13,188 nucleotides of DNA from Amoebophrya sp. AT5.2 (Eukaryota > Sar > Dinophyceae > Syndiniales > Amoebophryaceae), in contig RXOD01005622.1 of assembly GCA_005223375.1 (NCBI GenBank), positions 1 through 13,188 of the forward strand, written 5' to 3'. Shown in pieces: positions 1 to 6,973 of the stretch (the stretch's first letter is position 1; every line of letters starts with the position of its first letter). A program made the translations under genes and the position numbers. Below the pieces are notes generated by a model. That model worked only from the letters and a program-made list of their open reading frames with translations. It had not been told where the DNA came from and searched no databases.

Positions 1-1254
1 GCTAGCCTTACGCACATGGTGCTGCCCAACGGATCTGGCCACTACATGCTCACGTCCGACTTCGAGGGGAAGTGCGGTGGCAGGGTGCCGAAGAGTACGG
101 AAGCGGCGGCAAAGATGGGTGTCGCAGGAGCGTCCTCCGGGAAAAATAACTGCGCCTACGATGCACTCGCCCAGCACAAGTATGGAGATCCAAGCAAAGG
201 AGCAGAGCTGCGAGAAAAAACGGCAAAACACGCAGCCAACGCGCCGCGCGCGATGATGGGACCGCTTGCCGCGGGGGCAATGAGAAAGCAGTTTTATGCG
301 GGCGGAAAGTTAGGCGATTGGAGTGCGGAGCCAGGAGGAAAAGTTTTCAATCCCCGGGAAGGCCTGGGAGAAAGACTTCTTCGGGAGGTTCTTGCCGCGG
401 AGCCCAAACTAGCTGGCCAGATTCAGGGGGAGCTGCAGAACCTCCCGAACAATAGCCCAAGGTTCGGCGGAGCGGATGGCACGGAACTTTTCTTGCACGA
501 TGAGATACACGTAACGAACTGGACATCGGGTGCTAAGCCGGGACCCGGAAACAACGTCGTGCATGGGACTGCTCCGCTGAGTGTGATTAATGGAAACGCC
601 GCAGCACCAATGGAAAGGAACGAACGTCCCTCCGGTTCCTGGCGGTGCAAGGCACAGTTCGCGAGCGATGGCCCTTGCGGGTTTAGAGCGTGGGGAGTTC
701 AGAACAACGAACTAAGTCCCGTTGATGGCACGAACACTGTCAAGCAAAGGGTCGTAGCGCCAACTCCTCCTGTCCAGCACCCCGCAGCGAAGGGGCCCGC
801 ACCCTTCAATTTTCAGACTGGTTTTTGGAACCAGCTGACGCCTGGCCAACAAAGACTCGTTACGAGGTACATGGACAGAATGGTGGAAAGTTTCCACTCT
901 GATGTCCGCGATTCATCGGCAATTATGGCCAATGCAAAGAGCCCAGATAGGGTCGAGCAACAGTTTAGAAAAAGGCCTTCTGATGGGGAGCGGGACGCAG
1001 TGCATCGCTTGAAAAATTCCTCAAAGGAAAACTTCATGTCTACCGATATGCTAAACAATCGGACGCAGGATGGACTGAATCCGATACAGGCTTACGCACA
1101 GGCGCGCCTTAAGGTGCCAGCCGCGAACAACACGATCCAGGCTGCAGACGAAACTGCCGCCGCCTGGGCTGCTCAGCACCAGATCCAGAACCAGGACCAG
1201 CAGCCTCTCAACATAAGTGACGTGTCGTTCTTTCCTGCCTTGTCGAAGTTGTAA
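1..1254 (+). CDS. OTU-like cysteine protease domain protein, 5'-partial (tentative)
   Basis: The frame is open from the first base to a TAA at 1252-1254. The first ATG is at 16, but there is no stop before it, so the gene very probably begins outside the window; residue numbers here count from that ATG. Residues 44-60 (NNCAYDALAQHKYGDPS), followed by GAELREKT, resemble the catalytic-Cys region of OTU-family deubiquitinases, where a Cys starts a helix and is followed by 'LYGD...' and 'a.lR..v'. C46 would be the nucleophile. A second piece, NGSGHYML at residues 5-12, looks like the catalytic-His strand of such proteases. It lies before the Cys, so it may be the tail of an upstream module or part of a permuted domain. 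No clear His motif follows C46. The C-terminal half (about 240-412) is Gln/Asn/Ala-rich with no recognised domain. OTU domains occur both in host proteins and in some retroelement polyproteins, and the context does not decide between these. That the frame is coding is fairly sure; the family call is weak. Confidence 0.55.
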   Translation, partial: ASLTHMVLPNGSGHYMLTSDFEGKCGGRVPKSTEAAAKMGVAGASSGKNNCAYDALAQHKYGDPSKGAELREKTAKHAANAPRAMMGPLAAGAMRKQFYAGGKLGDWSAEPGGKVFNPREGLGERLLREVLAAEPKLAGQIQGELQNLPNNSPRFGGADGTELFLHDEIHVTNWTSGAKPGPGNNVVHGTAPLSVINGNAAAPMERNERPSGSWRCKAQFASDGPCGFRAWGVQNNELSPVDGTNTVKQRVVAPTPPVQHPAAKGPAPFNFQTGFWNQLTPGQQRLVTRYMDRMVESFHSDVRDSSAIMANAKSPDRVEQQFRKRPSDGERDAVHRLKNSSKENFMSTDMLNNRTQDGLNPIQAYAQARLKVPAANNTIQAADETAAAWAAQHQIQNQDQQPLNISDVSFFPALSKL

Positions 1255-1803
1255 CAGACACACACTATATGTATATCGAGTTCTCAGCTCGTCCTCCTGC
1301 TGGGTACTGGGCACTACGCAGATAGATTGGCGCTGGGATAGATTGTGTCTGCGCGGCTGGAGTAGAAACGTAGCAATTGGATTTGCAGGAGCACCCGCCC
1401 GCAATATGAGCAAGCCACTCATGATAGGCGATCGTGCTGCTGCTGCTGCTCGTCGTGCCGGTGGGCGCGGTGGTGCAAGTGCGTGATAGAGATATTAATT
1501 TACTTTTGTACGTGCTGTATCAGTGCCAGCTGTTATTGCTAAGCACGGACTTGCTTGAGCTTGTCTGCCACCGCTTCTAGTGTAGCGACAAACACTGATG
1601 CTCAAAGCGGAGATGCATGAAGTAGAGAGCCTGGCAAACGAGCGTGAACACGCGCGTGACCGATCAATTTTAATTTAGTATACTTATGTACGTGAACAAC
1701 GTGCTAAACCAAGTACGAAGTGCTTCGAGTATGTAGGTAACTACATCTACAACTCCAACCAGCTTTACTTCTGGCCGCCGTGCTTCGTTGTGGGGTTAGT
1801 TTA
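1255..1803. other. Non-coding flank left of the retroelement
   Basis: This 549-nt stretch between the OTU-like gene and the element holds no convincing gene. It contains a short TGC trinucleotide run at 1435-1450. A small perfect hairpin lies at 1731-1746 (ATGTAG, loop GTAA, CTACAT). Two loosely similar AT-rich segments, near 1493-1514 and 1668-1693, share 'TTAATTTA' and 'TGTACGTG'. It probably includes the 3' UTR of the upstream gene, but no polyadenylation signal stands out. Confidence 0.5.
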
Positions 1804-1808
1804 TTTAA

Positions 1809-1880
1809 TGGTGTTCTCTTGGAATCGTTTGAAGATCAGAATGGGTAAGCGAGCTTCTGCGCTTTGTCGTTCTTATTTTT
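1809..1880 (+). repeat. Split direct repeat A1 (left terminus)
   Basis: This 72-nt repeat matches A2 (2573-2644) with one visible difference (G at 1859 against A at 2623). It starts TGGTGTTCTCTTGG right after TTTAA and ends in a T-run. Beyond it the sequences diverge completely, which fixes its right edge. It contains ATGGGTAAGC (1841-1850), which looks like a 5' splice donor after a short ATG exon. It marks the left end of the element. Confidence 0.85.
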
Positions 1881-2229
1881 ATCGTGCTTTGCACATAAAA
1901 TGAGACGACAGCCACAAGCAGAAGTGAACGAGTCTGGCAACTCGTACCCTCCAGCCTCCCAGTGCTCCTCTCTCCCCCCGGAAGAGGAGCACATCGCACG
2001 CGGCCTCATAGCTCGTGTTCCGTTGGCCGTCTTCGACGCCTAGACTCTCCTCCCTGGAAGTCCCTCCTGTCTAGGAGCTTACAATCTGACGCTCTCCTTC
2101 TTCGAAGCGAAGTTTTCTCTGATCGCGCTCAGACGGCCATACCCTCCGACGCGGCCTGGCACTGCCATGCATGCCAGACTTTCACGCCTCACAGCTATTC
2201 GCTCTCCTTCTGGAGACTTAGACCGATGA
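1881..2229. other. Non-coding leader between A1 and B1
   Basis: This 349-nt segment is unique in the window and resembles neither the sequence after A2 nor that before B2. There is no ATG-initiated ORF of note; a frame opening at a GTG (1962) runs into B1 and is probably chance. It is rich in CT runs and has two perfect inverted repeats, at 1962-1992 and 2039-2075. Because A1 is the left terminus, this is either an untranslated leader or the remnant of an internally deleted copy. Confidence 0.55.
1962..1992 (+). promoter_or_regulatory. Strong hairpin in the leader (10-bp perfect stem)
   Basis: GTGCTCCTCT (1962-1971) and AGAGGAGCAC (1983-1992) are exact reverse complements separated by an 11-nt pyrimidine/C-rich loop. 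A weaker 7-bp stem follows, CCTAGAC (2039-2045) with GTCTAGG (2069-2075). In a retroelement leader such structures could serve RNA packaging, priming or translation; the role is inference only. Confidence 0.55.
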
Positions 2230-2571
2230 AGAAAATCGCCTTTCGGCAGTCCTTTCTCTATGGTCGTCAACCCTAGGCTGCGCCCTGATCTCAGGACCGC
2301 CTAATACTCTAGCAAGCTCTTCAATGACCACTAAATGACTTGCTGCGGTGCAGCTTCGTGCCGCTCGTAGCTCGCTCACCGATCGGGCCTTCTTTGACCC
2401 GATCCACAGACTTTCGACTCGATTTCAGTGCTCGTCTTGAGCTCGCGCGCACACTCGTGTGCGCTGTACGCGAGCAAAGCTCGAGAGGAAAATGAACATG
2501 AATGATCACGCGGCAGCGTCTGGGGATTCGGATGCTCGAGGGAGATCAAGAGAGTGTTTTAAACTTGTTTA
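2230..2571 (+). repeat. Split direct repeat B1 (internal copy)
   Basis: This 342-nt stretch matches B2 (11111-11452) with two visible differences (C at 2256 against A at 11137; C at 2535 against T at 11416). It starts AGAAAATCGCC and runs through TTTAAACTTGTTTA, directly into A2. Open frames inside it appear identically in both copies and read as repeat sequence, not genes. It contains a GC-rich hairpin at 2441-2475. Confidence 0.9.
2441..2475 (+). promoter_or_regulatory. GC-rich hairpin inside repeat B (copy in B2 at 11322-11356)
   Basis: GCGCACAC (2447-2454) pairs perfectly with GTGTGCGC (2457-2464) around a 2-nt TC gap (in RNA the closing pair would open). GCTCGC (2441-2446) then pairs with GCGAGC (2470-2475), leaving a 5-nt bulge (TGTAC). 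The same structure is in B2. It lies about 95 nt from the B/A junction. A cruciform, protein-binding site or RNA element are all possible; none is shown. Confidence 0.6.
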
Positions 2572-2572
2572 G
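2568..2572. other. Internal B1/A2 junction, probable recombination core (TTTAG)
   Basis: B1 ends ...ACTTG, then TTTAG, then A2 begins TGGTG. At the two outer ends the same spot reads TTTAA (1804-1808 before A1; 11449-11453 after B2). A YR exchange over a 4-5 bp core starting with TTTA explains this pattern: the element carries TTTAG internally and inserted at a TTTAA target. That the core is the crossover site is inference. Confidence 0.55.
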
Positions 2573-2644
2573 TGGTGTTCTCTTGGAATCGTTTGAAGAT
2601 CAGAATGGGTAAGCGAGCTTCTACGCTTTGTCGTTCTTATTTTT
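2573..2644 (+). repeat. Split direct repeat A2 (internal copy)
   Basis: This is the second copy of the 72-nt A repeat, fused to the right side of B1. It contains the same ATGGGTAAGC donor-like motif (2605-2614). It ends in a T-run followed by a pyrimidine-rich stretch to about 2660. From 2645 to 2816 there is no convincing gene, only a short frame that starts at the ATG at 2605 and stops at 2812-2814, just ahead of the next ORF. Confidence 0.85.
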
Positions 2645-2816
2645 TTCCCGCCTCCATCCCCTGGCACCACCAAGATGGTTTCTCATTGACGATGAAAGCC
2701 GCTCTTTCGTTGGCCGCGCCGCTCTGTGCACGCAAGCGGCGCTGCTTTTCTGCTCAACCACATGACAGAACAGCCGGAACCAAACCGCTACAGCTTCCGC
2801 GCGTCCTTTTCTGAAT

Positions 2817-3209
2817 ATGTCTAGTACGCTTTACGCGGGGCACACGCCTCATTTCGGGCGCGCTGCCCAGAAATTATCTGATTTTCATTCATCCCTCTGT
2901 AGCAAATTGGATAAGGTTTACGAAGAACGGAAGTTACAAGATAACAAGACAAACGCGCGGCTGTGGAAGTTGTGGTATAGTGATCAGTTTTGGAAGAAAG
3001 GCGCGATTTTTTCTCCGGATTTGATTAAGAAAAATACTAAGGCTAAGAATTTTCCGACTCACTTCCCGCATATGGAGTTTAGGGCGTACCACGAGAAAAT
3101 ATGGCGTGAAGACGAGTCCGACGACGAGTACTCGCCCAAGTCGGATTTCTACCCGTCGGGTCGCGCTTCCAAGCGCGACTCTCATCTTCATCGCGCATCG
3201 AAATACTAA
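2817..3209 (+). CDS. Small hypothetical protein of the element, 130 aa
   Basis: This ATG-to-TAA ORF sits between the A2 repeat and the recombinase gene, ending only 9 nt before the latter's ATG. The protein is rich in Lys, Trp, Tyr and Phe. Its middle (WKLWYSDQFWKKGAIF, about residues 50-65) is aromatic and basic, followed by an acidic patch (REDESDDEY, about 97-105) and a Ser/Arg/His-rich tail. I recognise no domain. It is more AT-rich than the recombinase gene. Tight spacing to the YR suggests co-translation or termination-reinitiation. A small nucleic-acid-binding or gag-like accessory protein is possible but unproven. It could also be chance, though its position and length argue for a real gene. 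Confidence 0.5.
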   Translation: MSSTLYAGHTPHFGRAAQKLSDFHSSLCSKLDKVYEERKLQDNKTNARLWKLWYSDQFWKKGAIFSPDLIKKNTKAKNFPTHFPHMEFRAYHEKIWREDESDDEYSPKSDFYPSGRASKRDSHLHRASKY

Positions 3210-3218
3210 AAAGAAAAC

Positions 3219-5234
3219 ATGTTGTCCCGTTGGCAACGTCTCGAGGACGCGAAGCACTTGGTGTGGGGGAACAAGGCTTCAGCGTTCAAGCCGGCTCTTC
3301 AGAAGAAAGTGGGAGCACAAGCAACAGTAGCAGTGGCGCTCCAGAATATGGTCCAGCTGCAGGCTTTAGCCCTCGCTGCAGGAGGAGGTGAGAAGACCGT
3401 TGCGGACGAGCGCGACGCTCTGCGCCGGCTAGAGCAGCAACAGAATCAAGAGCAAGCCGACGCCTACTTCTTCGGTAGTAGCACGAACAGCTACGGCGCC
3501 ATAGGTGCCCCTTCCTCTTCTACCACGGGCTGGCCGCGGTCGTCTCCCTATGGGGAATTTGGCGGCGCGACTAGCTCCTCCTTTACACTACAAGGACCGG
3601 TCTCAGCCCCCGACAATTTCTTGCCTCTCATGGATCAAGTCGAGGACTTGCAGCTGCTAAGGCGCGAGGACCCCGAACTTTTTCTTCACGAGCGTGTTTC
3701 TGAGCGAGTCGAGGTTCACAGTTCCATTCGCGGCGGAAACCAAGGAAGCTCCTGCTCTCTCCAGCTGCCGAACCGCGTCAACGTTCAGGACAGACGGAGA
3801 GATGCCGGGCGCATTACCGAGAACATGCCCCCTCAGTTTTTCCGGGAGGCCGAGACTCAATCTCTGCGAGCCGATATAGCCCTGGCGCCGGACGCCAGAC
3901 ACGGGAAAGCTGCTGCTGCCGACCTCAGTTGGTCTGCAGCGGTCGACTTGGGCGCAGAGTTCCCCAAGCCAGATACAGACGTCCACGCAGTGACAGAAGG
4001 CGACACCTCCGACGAGGAGAAAACAGCCTTGGAGCGGCACGTGGAAGCCATAAAAGCCGGCACCTTCGCTCCGGTTACCAGTGGGCAGCTGACGCGAGCA
4101 ACAGTCCTGGCGTACGAGAAGCAGTTTTCTTCCAAATGCAGACCGCTCATGAAGGCTTGCGGCCTGTCCGGCAAAAGGAAGAATTTCAGCAGCCACAGCC
4201 TGGGCCTGCTGCAAAAAGTCTTTGGCGTCTGCGGTGATTTTCCGCAGTCCAGACACGCGTACCTCTCGCAGATCAAGGGGTATGTCGAGTTGACCCACCC
4301 TTTCAACGGCCACACACAACGGGCCTACGATCGCGCTTTTCGCGCGATGCTAAAAACGAAAAACCGGTCGCACCAACAGAGAGGTTTTCGGGCGTCGGAC
4401 ATGCTGCTCATGTCCCAAAAGATAGGCGGCTCCAAAGCAAGCCGGGAGATGGTGGTCATGATGTTCCACCACGACAACAAGGCGCACTCCGTTAGCGCGG
4501 AGTTGGCGCTGCGCTCTATCATCATTTGTTGGTACGCGTTCCTCAGGCCCGACGACGCAGCCCATACTTCCAGGTGCTGCGACCGTAACAACGGGGAATC
4601 GCTAGTGACCATCCACTCCAGCAAAACAGACCAGAAAGGCACTATCGAAGCGCAGGCCATTTTCCAGTGCAACTGCCGCTCAGCGCCTCTGGCGCCAATC
4701 CCCTTGTGCCCTGTTTGCGCCTTAGACGATAAGGACTGGGACATCATGCAACGCATGATGAAAATCCAGGCGGACGCGAAGAAGAAGGCGAAAGAACAGA
4801 AGCAGTTTGAAGAAGGAGACAACTTCATGGACGGCCTGGCTGACCCAGACGACGAAAAATTCCCCTCGCAGGCGAAATGGGGCGAGGCCATCCGCAACCT
4901 CGTGGAGATGGCCGGGATTCCCAATCCTCGGGTCGGCGCGGATCCGTCTCGCGGTCGGACAGGGAGACTCACCTGGAACTCTTACTCGGTTCGAGTAGGA
5001 GGCGCGCAGTCGGCCCGCGACGGCGGAGCAGAAGAGGACCTGATCATGGCTTTGGGGAGGTGGCTCTCCCCGAAGGTGAAAGAACACTACAAAGGCCTCT
5101 CTGCCTGCTTGCCTGATGTAATCAGGCTCGAGTGGCCTATTCGTAAAGGCCACTTGTTTTCGAGCAATACCAATTTCAACACGAACTCTGAATGGGCGTC
5201 CGTTTCGGCGCTCAGGCTCGCGCATGACATCTGA
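3219..5234 (+). CDS. Tyrosine recombinase (YR integrase of the retrotransposon)
   Basis: This 671-aa protein is the likely integrase, cutting and rejoining DNA through a 3'-phosphotyrosine to insert the circular cDNA. Residues 1-270 are low-complexity (Gln/Ala, Ser/Gly and acidic stretches) without a known domain. About 285-395 look like the helical core-binding domain. The catalytic domain follows: Arg I in AFLRPDDA (R443), the beta-hairpin Lys in IHSSKTDQKG (K469), Arg II in NSYSVRVGGA (R592), then LGRWLSPKVKEHY with W615 and nucleophile Y624 nine residues later, the usual spacing. The box-II pattern S-x-R-x-G-G-A is typical of DIRS-like recombinases; the usual His three residues before Arg II is Tyr (Y589). 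Between K469 and R592 lie C484, C486, C497 and C500 (CxC...CxxC), a possible zinc site, then a Lys-rich helix (about 508-532). The ATG at 3219 is the first in frame after the preceding ORF. All key residues are present, so the enzyme looks intact. Confidence 0.88.
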   Translation: MLSRWQRLEDAKHLVWGNKASAFKPALQKKVGAQATVAVALQNMVQLQALALAAGGGEKTVADERDALRRLEQQQNQEQADAYFFGSSTNSYGAIGAPSSSTTGWPRSSPYGEFGGATSSSFTLQGPVSAPDNFLPLMDQVEDLQLLRREDPELFLHERVSERVEVHSSIRGGNQGSSCSLQLPNRVNVQDRRRDAGRITENMPPQFFREAETQSLRADIALAPDARHGKAAAADLSWSAAVDLGAEFPKPDTDVHAVTEGDTSDEEKTALERHVEAIKAGTFAPVTSGQLTRATVLAYEKQFSSKCRPLMKACGLSGKRKNFSSHSLGLLQKVFGVCGDFPQSRHAYLSQIKGYVELTHPFNGHTQRAYDRAFRAMLKTKNRSHQQRGFRASDMLLMSQKIGGSKASREMVVMMFHHDNKAHSVSAELALRSIIICWYAFLRPDDAAHTSRCCDRNNGESLVTIHSSKTDQKGTIEAQAIFQCNCRSAPLAPIPLCPVCALDDKDWDIMQRMMKIQADAKKKAKEQKQFEEGDNFMDGLADPDDEKFPSQAKWGEAIRNLVEMAGIPNPRVGADPSRGRTGRLTWNSYSVRVGGAQSARDGGAEEDLIMALGRWLSPKVKEHYKGLSACLPDVIRLEWPIRKGHLFSSNTNFNTNSEWASVSALRLAHDI

Positions 5235-5590
5235 TACTCACACCTTCGGTACAGTGCACAGATTGTCGTCTTGGAAAAAGCTCTTCGTCGAGAAAGCTAT
5301 TTTCGGCTCGGTCTCTCCTAAGAACCGTTCGCGCTCGGTGTCGCACTTTCCGTGTTTCGATTTCGTTGAGTGATGGAGAGTGAAGGCGCCTCTCCACGAG
5401 CGATCCTTCTTTCTTTTTTCCCACGACGGACAGGCGGCTTGAGCTAATCCCGAGACCCACATCTCACTTGCGTGCCTATCGGTTTCTGCCCGTAGGTTTT
5501 GCTTCAATCAAATTAAACTTTAGACCGTTTTTTCGGCTCTCTCCGATCGCAGAAACGAACTAGAATTACCTCTACATTCAACAATCCACG
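5235..5590 (+). other. Spacer between recombinase and gag-like ORFs
   Basis: This 356-nt non-coding spacer contains a perfect 7-bp hairpin at 5374-5396 (TGGAGAG ... CTCTCCA, 9-nt loop). A polypyrimidine tract at 5405-5422 is followed by CAG at 5431-5433, which resembles a 3' splice acceptor upstream of the next ORF. No ORF here is convincing. Confidence 0.5.
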
Positions 5591-6544
5591 ATGCCGGTCG
5601 ATCAAGATGTACAGGACGCGATCGACGCGGCCGTCAGGTCCACGAAAGACGCCGTGGGCCCGCTGGTTGATGACGTTACGCATCGCCAGGCCTACGACTG
5701 CGCCTACGGAAAGGGAAAGATCTCGGAAGCAGCTTTGAAGAAGTTGCAGAAGAAAAGCCAGGAGCTTTCCCCGTGCCGGTGCCTTCCCAACCAGTACCTC
5801 GCAATGAGTCGGTCTCTGGAGACCATCCAGTTCTCGGGCTGCTTCTGCCGTCTCTCCGCCGAGACCAAACAGCTGCTGCAGTGGAGCCCGATGGAGTTCC
5901 TCGCCGCTGCTTTCGCCAACGAGGTGATTCCCGAGAAGCGTGCGAAGACGCTTCTGCGCTACATCGAAACCACGATCACCGGGGACATCCTGGTACCGCT
6001 GGCAGAGCGCGAAACGTTGGAAGAGGACGAGACCCACGAAGCCTTTTGGAAGGCGGCGAAATTCGTTTTCTCCGACGTGAACCTGCCCGAAGTCGTTGCG
6101 GTGCACGGCGAGTCTGCGTTGGAGTACTACGCTCGTCAAGTCGAGGCTGCTTTCAAAACCGAGCTGCGCGTCGCTCTGCGCGAAGAAATCCGCCGCAAGA
6201 TGTCCGACAACGCCAGCCACGAAGTCGCCGATGCCAAGGCGTCGCGCGCCATGGACCTGGCTACCAAAGCGATGAATACGGCGAACACGGCGAACCAGAA
6301 GTCGAACAACTTTCGCGAGCGAGATGGCGATCGCCGCGACAACGGAGGAAAAGGGAAAGGTAAGAACGGTCAGACCGGGGGAGCCCCGGCTTTGACCTGC
6401 ACGTTGTGGATGAAAGGAATTCCCCACGACGAGAAGACACGCAAGAAGAACCATCACGGCCCGCTTGGCCGCCTTTTCAAGGTCAACATCAAGGAGAAGC
6501 TGGGTTTGACCAACAAGGAGTTGGTTAAGCTCGCGGACAAGTAG
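5591..6544 (+). CDS. Gag-like basic protein of the element, 317 aa
   Basis: The ORF runs from the first ATG after the spacer to TAG. I do not recognise a named family. The N-terminal 220 residues are predicted-helical and charged. Two CxC pairs (C62/C64 and C84/C86) might bind a metal or form disulfides. Residues 235-265 (NNFRERDGDRRDNGGKGKGK) form a Gly/Arg/Lys-rich stretch of the kind found in RNA-binding proteins. The C-terminus is also basic (KTRKKNHHG, KVNIKEKLG). There is no CCHC knuckle. Position directly before RT and the basic tail make a gag role (RNA binding, particle assembly) the best guess. The opposite strand is also open for about 314 codons, but it has no domain, and every other element gene is on the plus strand, so I take it as a shadow. 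Confidence 0.65.
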   Translation: MPVDQDVQDAIDAAVRSTKDAVGPLVDDVTHRQAYDCAYGKGKISEAALKKLQKKSQELSPCRCLPNQYLAMSRSLETIQFSGCFCRLSAETKQLLQWSPMEFLAAAFANEVIPEKRAKTLLRYIETTITGDILVPLAERETLEEDETHEAFWKAAKFVFSDVNLPEVVAVHGESALEYYARQVEAAFKTELRVALREEIRRKMSDNASHEVADAKASRAMDLATKAMNTANTANQKSNNFRERDGDRRDNGGKGKGKNGQTGGAPALTCTLWMKGIPHDEKTRKKNHHGPLGRLFKVNIKEKLGLTNKELVKLADK

Positions 6545-6973
6545 ACTTTCTTCCTGCTGCGCGGTCGCTTCTTCCAGTTCACAGAAGAAGCAGGGACGAC
6601 AAAAGTGAAGGAACCAGCTGCAAGAGATGCAGCTGTTGGCGTTGTTTTATTATCGAAGGACGTGTTAGCTACACCCCTCACCGAGTTTTCGCCCTTCTTT
6701 AGAACTTCTATCTTTCTGGCTTTTTTCTATTTTAGGACTAGTAACTAGATTCGTCTTTCACTTCACAGCCATGAAAGCAATGCCCGGCTCTTGAAGCTGG
6801 CATTGAAAAACGTTCTGGGTTGAAGCTGTTTTGCTACCTGCCGGGGCAGGCTATCCGATGACTCAGAAAAGACGAAAGCGATGATTTCTTAGCAAGGCAC
6901 ACTTTAGAAGCCTCCCAATCATTCAAAAAAACTCTCAAAAACATTTAAAAACCAGTTCCAGGTCCCGCCCCCG
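6545..6973 (+). other. Spacer between gag-like and RT ORFs with hairpins and acceptor-like site
   Basis: This 429-nt non-coding spacer holds CAGCTGC (6615-6621) and GCAGCTG (6629-6635), a perfect 7-bp hairpin 70 nt after the stop codon. Near 6711-6735 a run of pyrimidines ends in TTTTAG (AG at 6734-6735), a textbook-looking 3' splice acceptor. A second hairpin is at 6778-6805 (CAATGCC ... GGCATTG, with GCT/AGC pairing inside). The last 80 nt before the RT ATG are A-rich. Confidence 0.5.

Noticed and set aside
1217..1486. 89-codon plus-strand ORF overlapping the end of the OTU-like gene
   Set aside because: Its C-terminus is a translated TGC-type simple repeat and it overlaps the better gene out of frame.
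2321..2509. 62-codon minus-strand ORF, identical again at 11202-11390
   Set aside because: Its duplication simply reflects the B repeat. No start context or protein feature supports a gene.
2572..2814. 80-codon frame from A2 into the region before the 130-aa ORF
   Set aside because: It opens at GTG, or at the ATG inside repeat A at 2605, has no domain, and is absent after A1. Possibly a leader frame, but not supported as a gene.
3657..4319. Antisense 220-codon ORF inside the recombinase gene
   Set aside because: The sense frame carries the clear YR motifs; the antisense one has none.
5513..6457. 314-codon antisense ORF over the gag-like gene
   Set aside because: It has no recognisable domain and mirrors the GC-rich codon pattern of the sense gene. 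All other element genes are on the plus strand.
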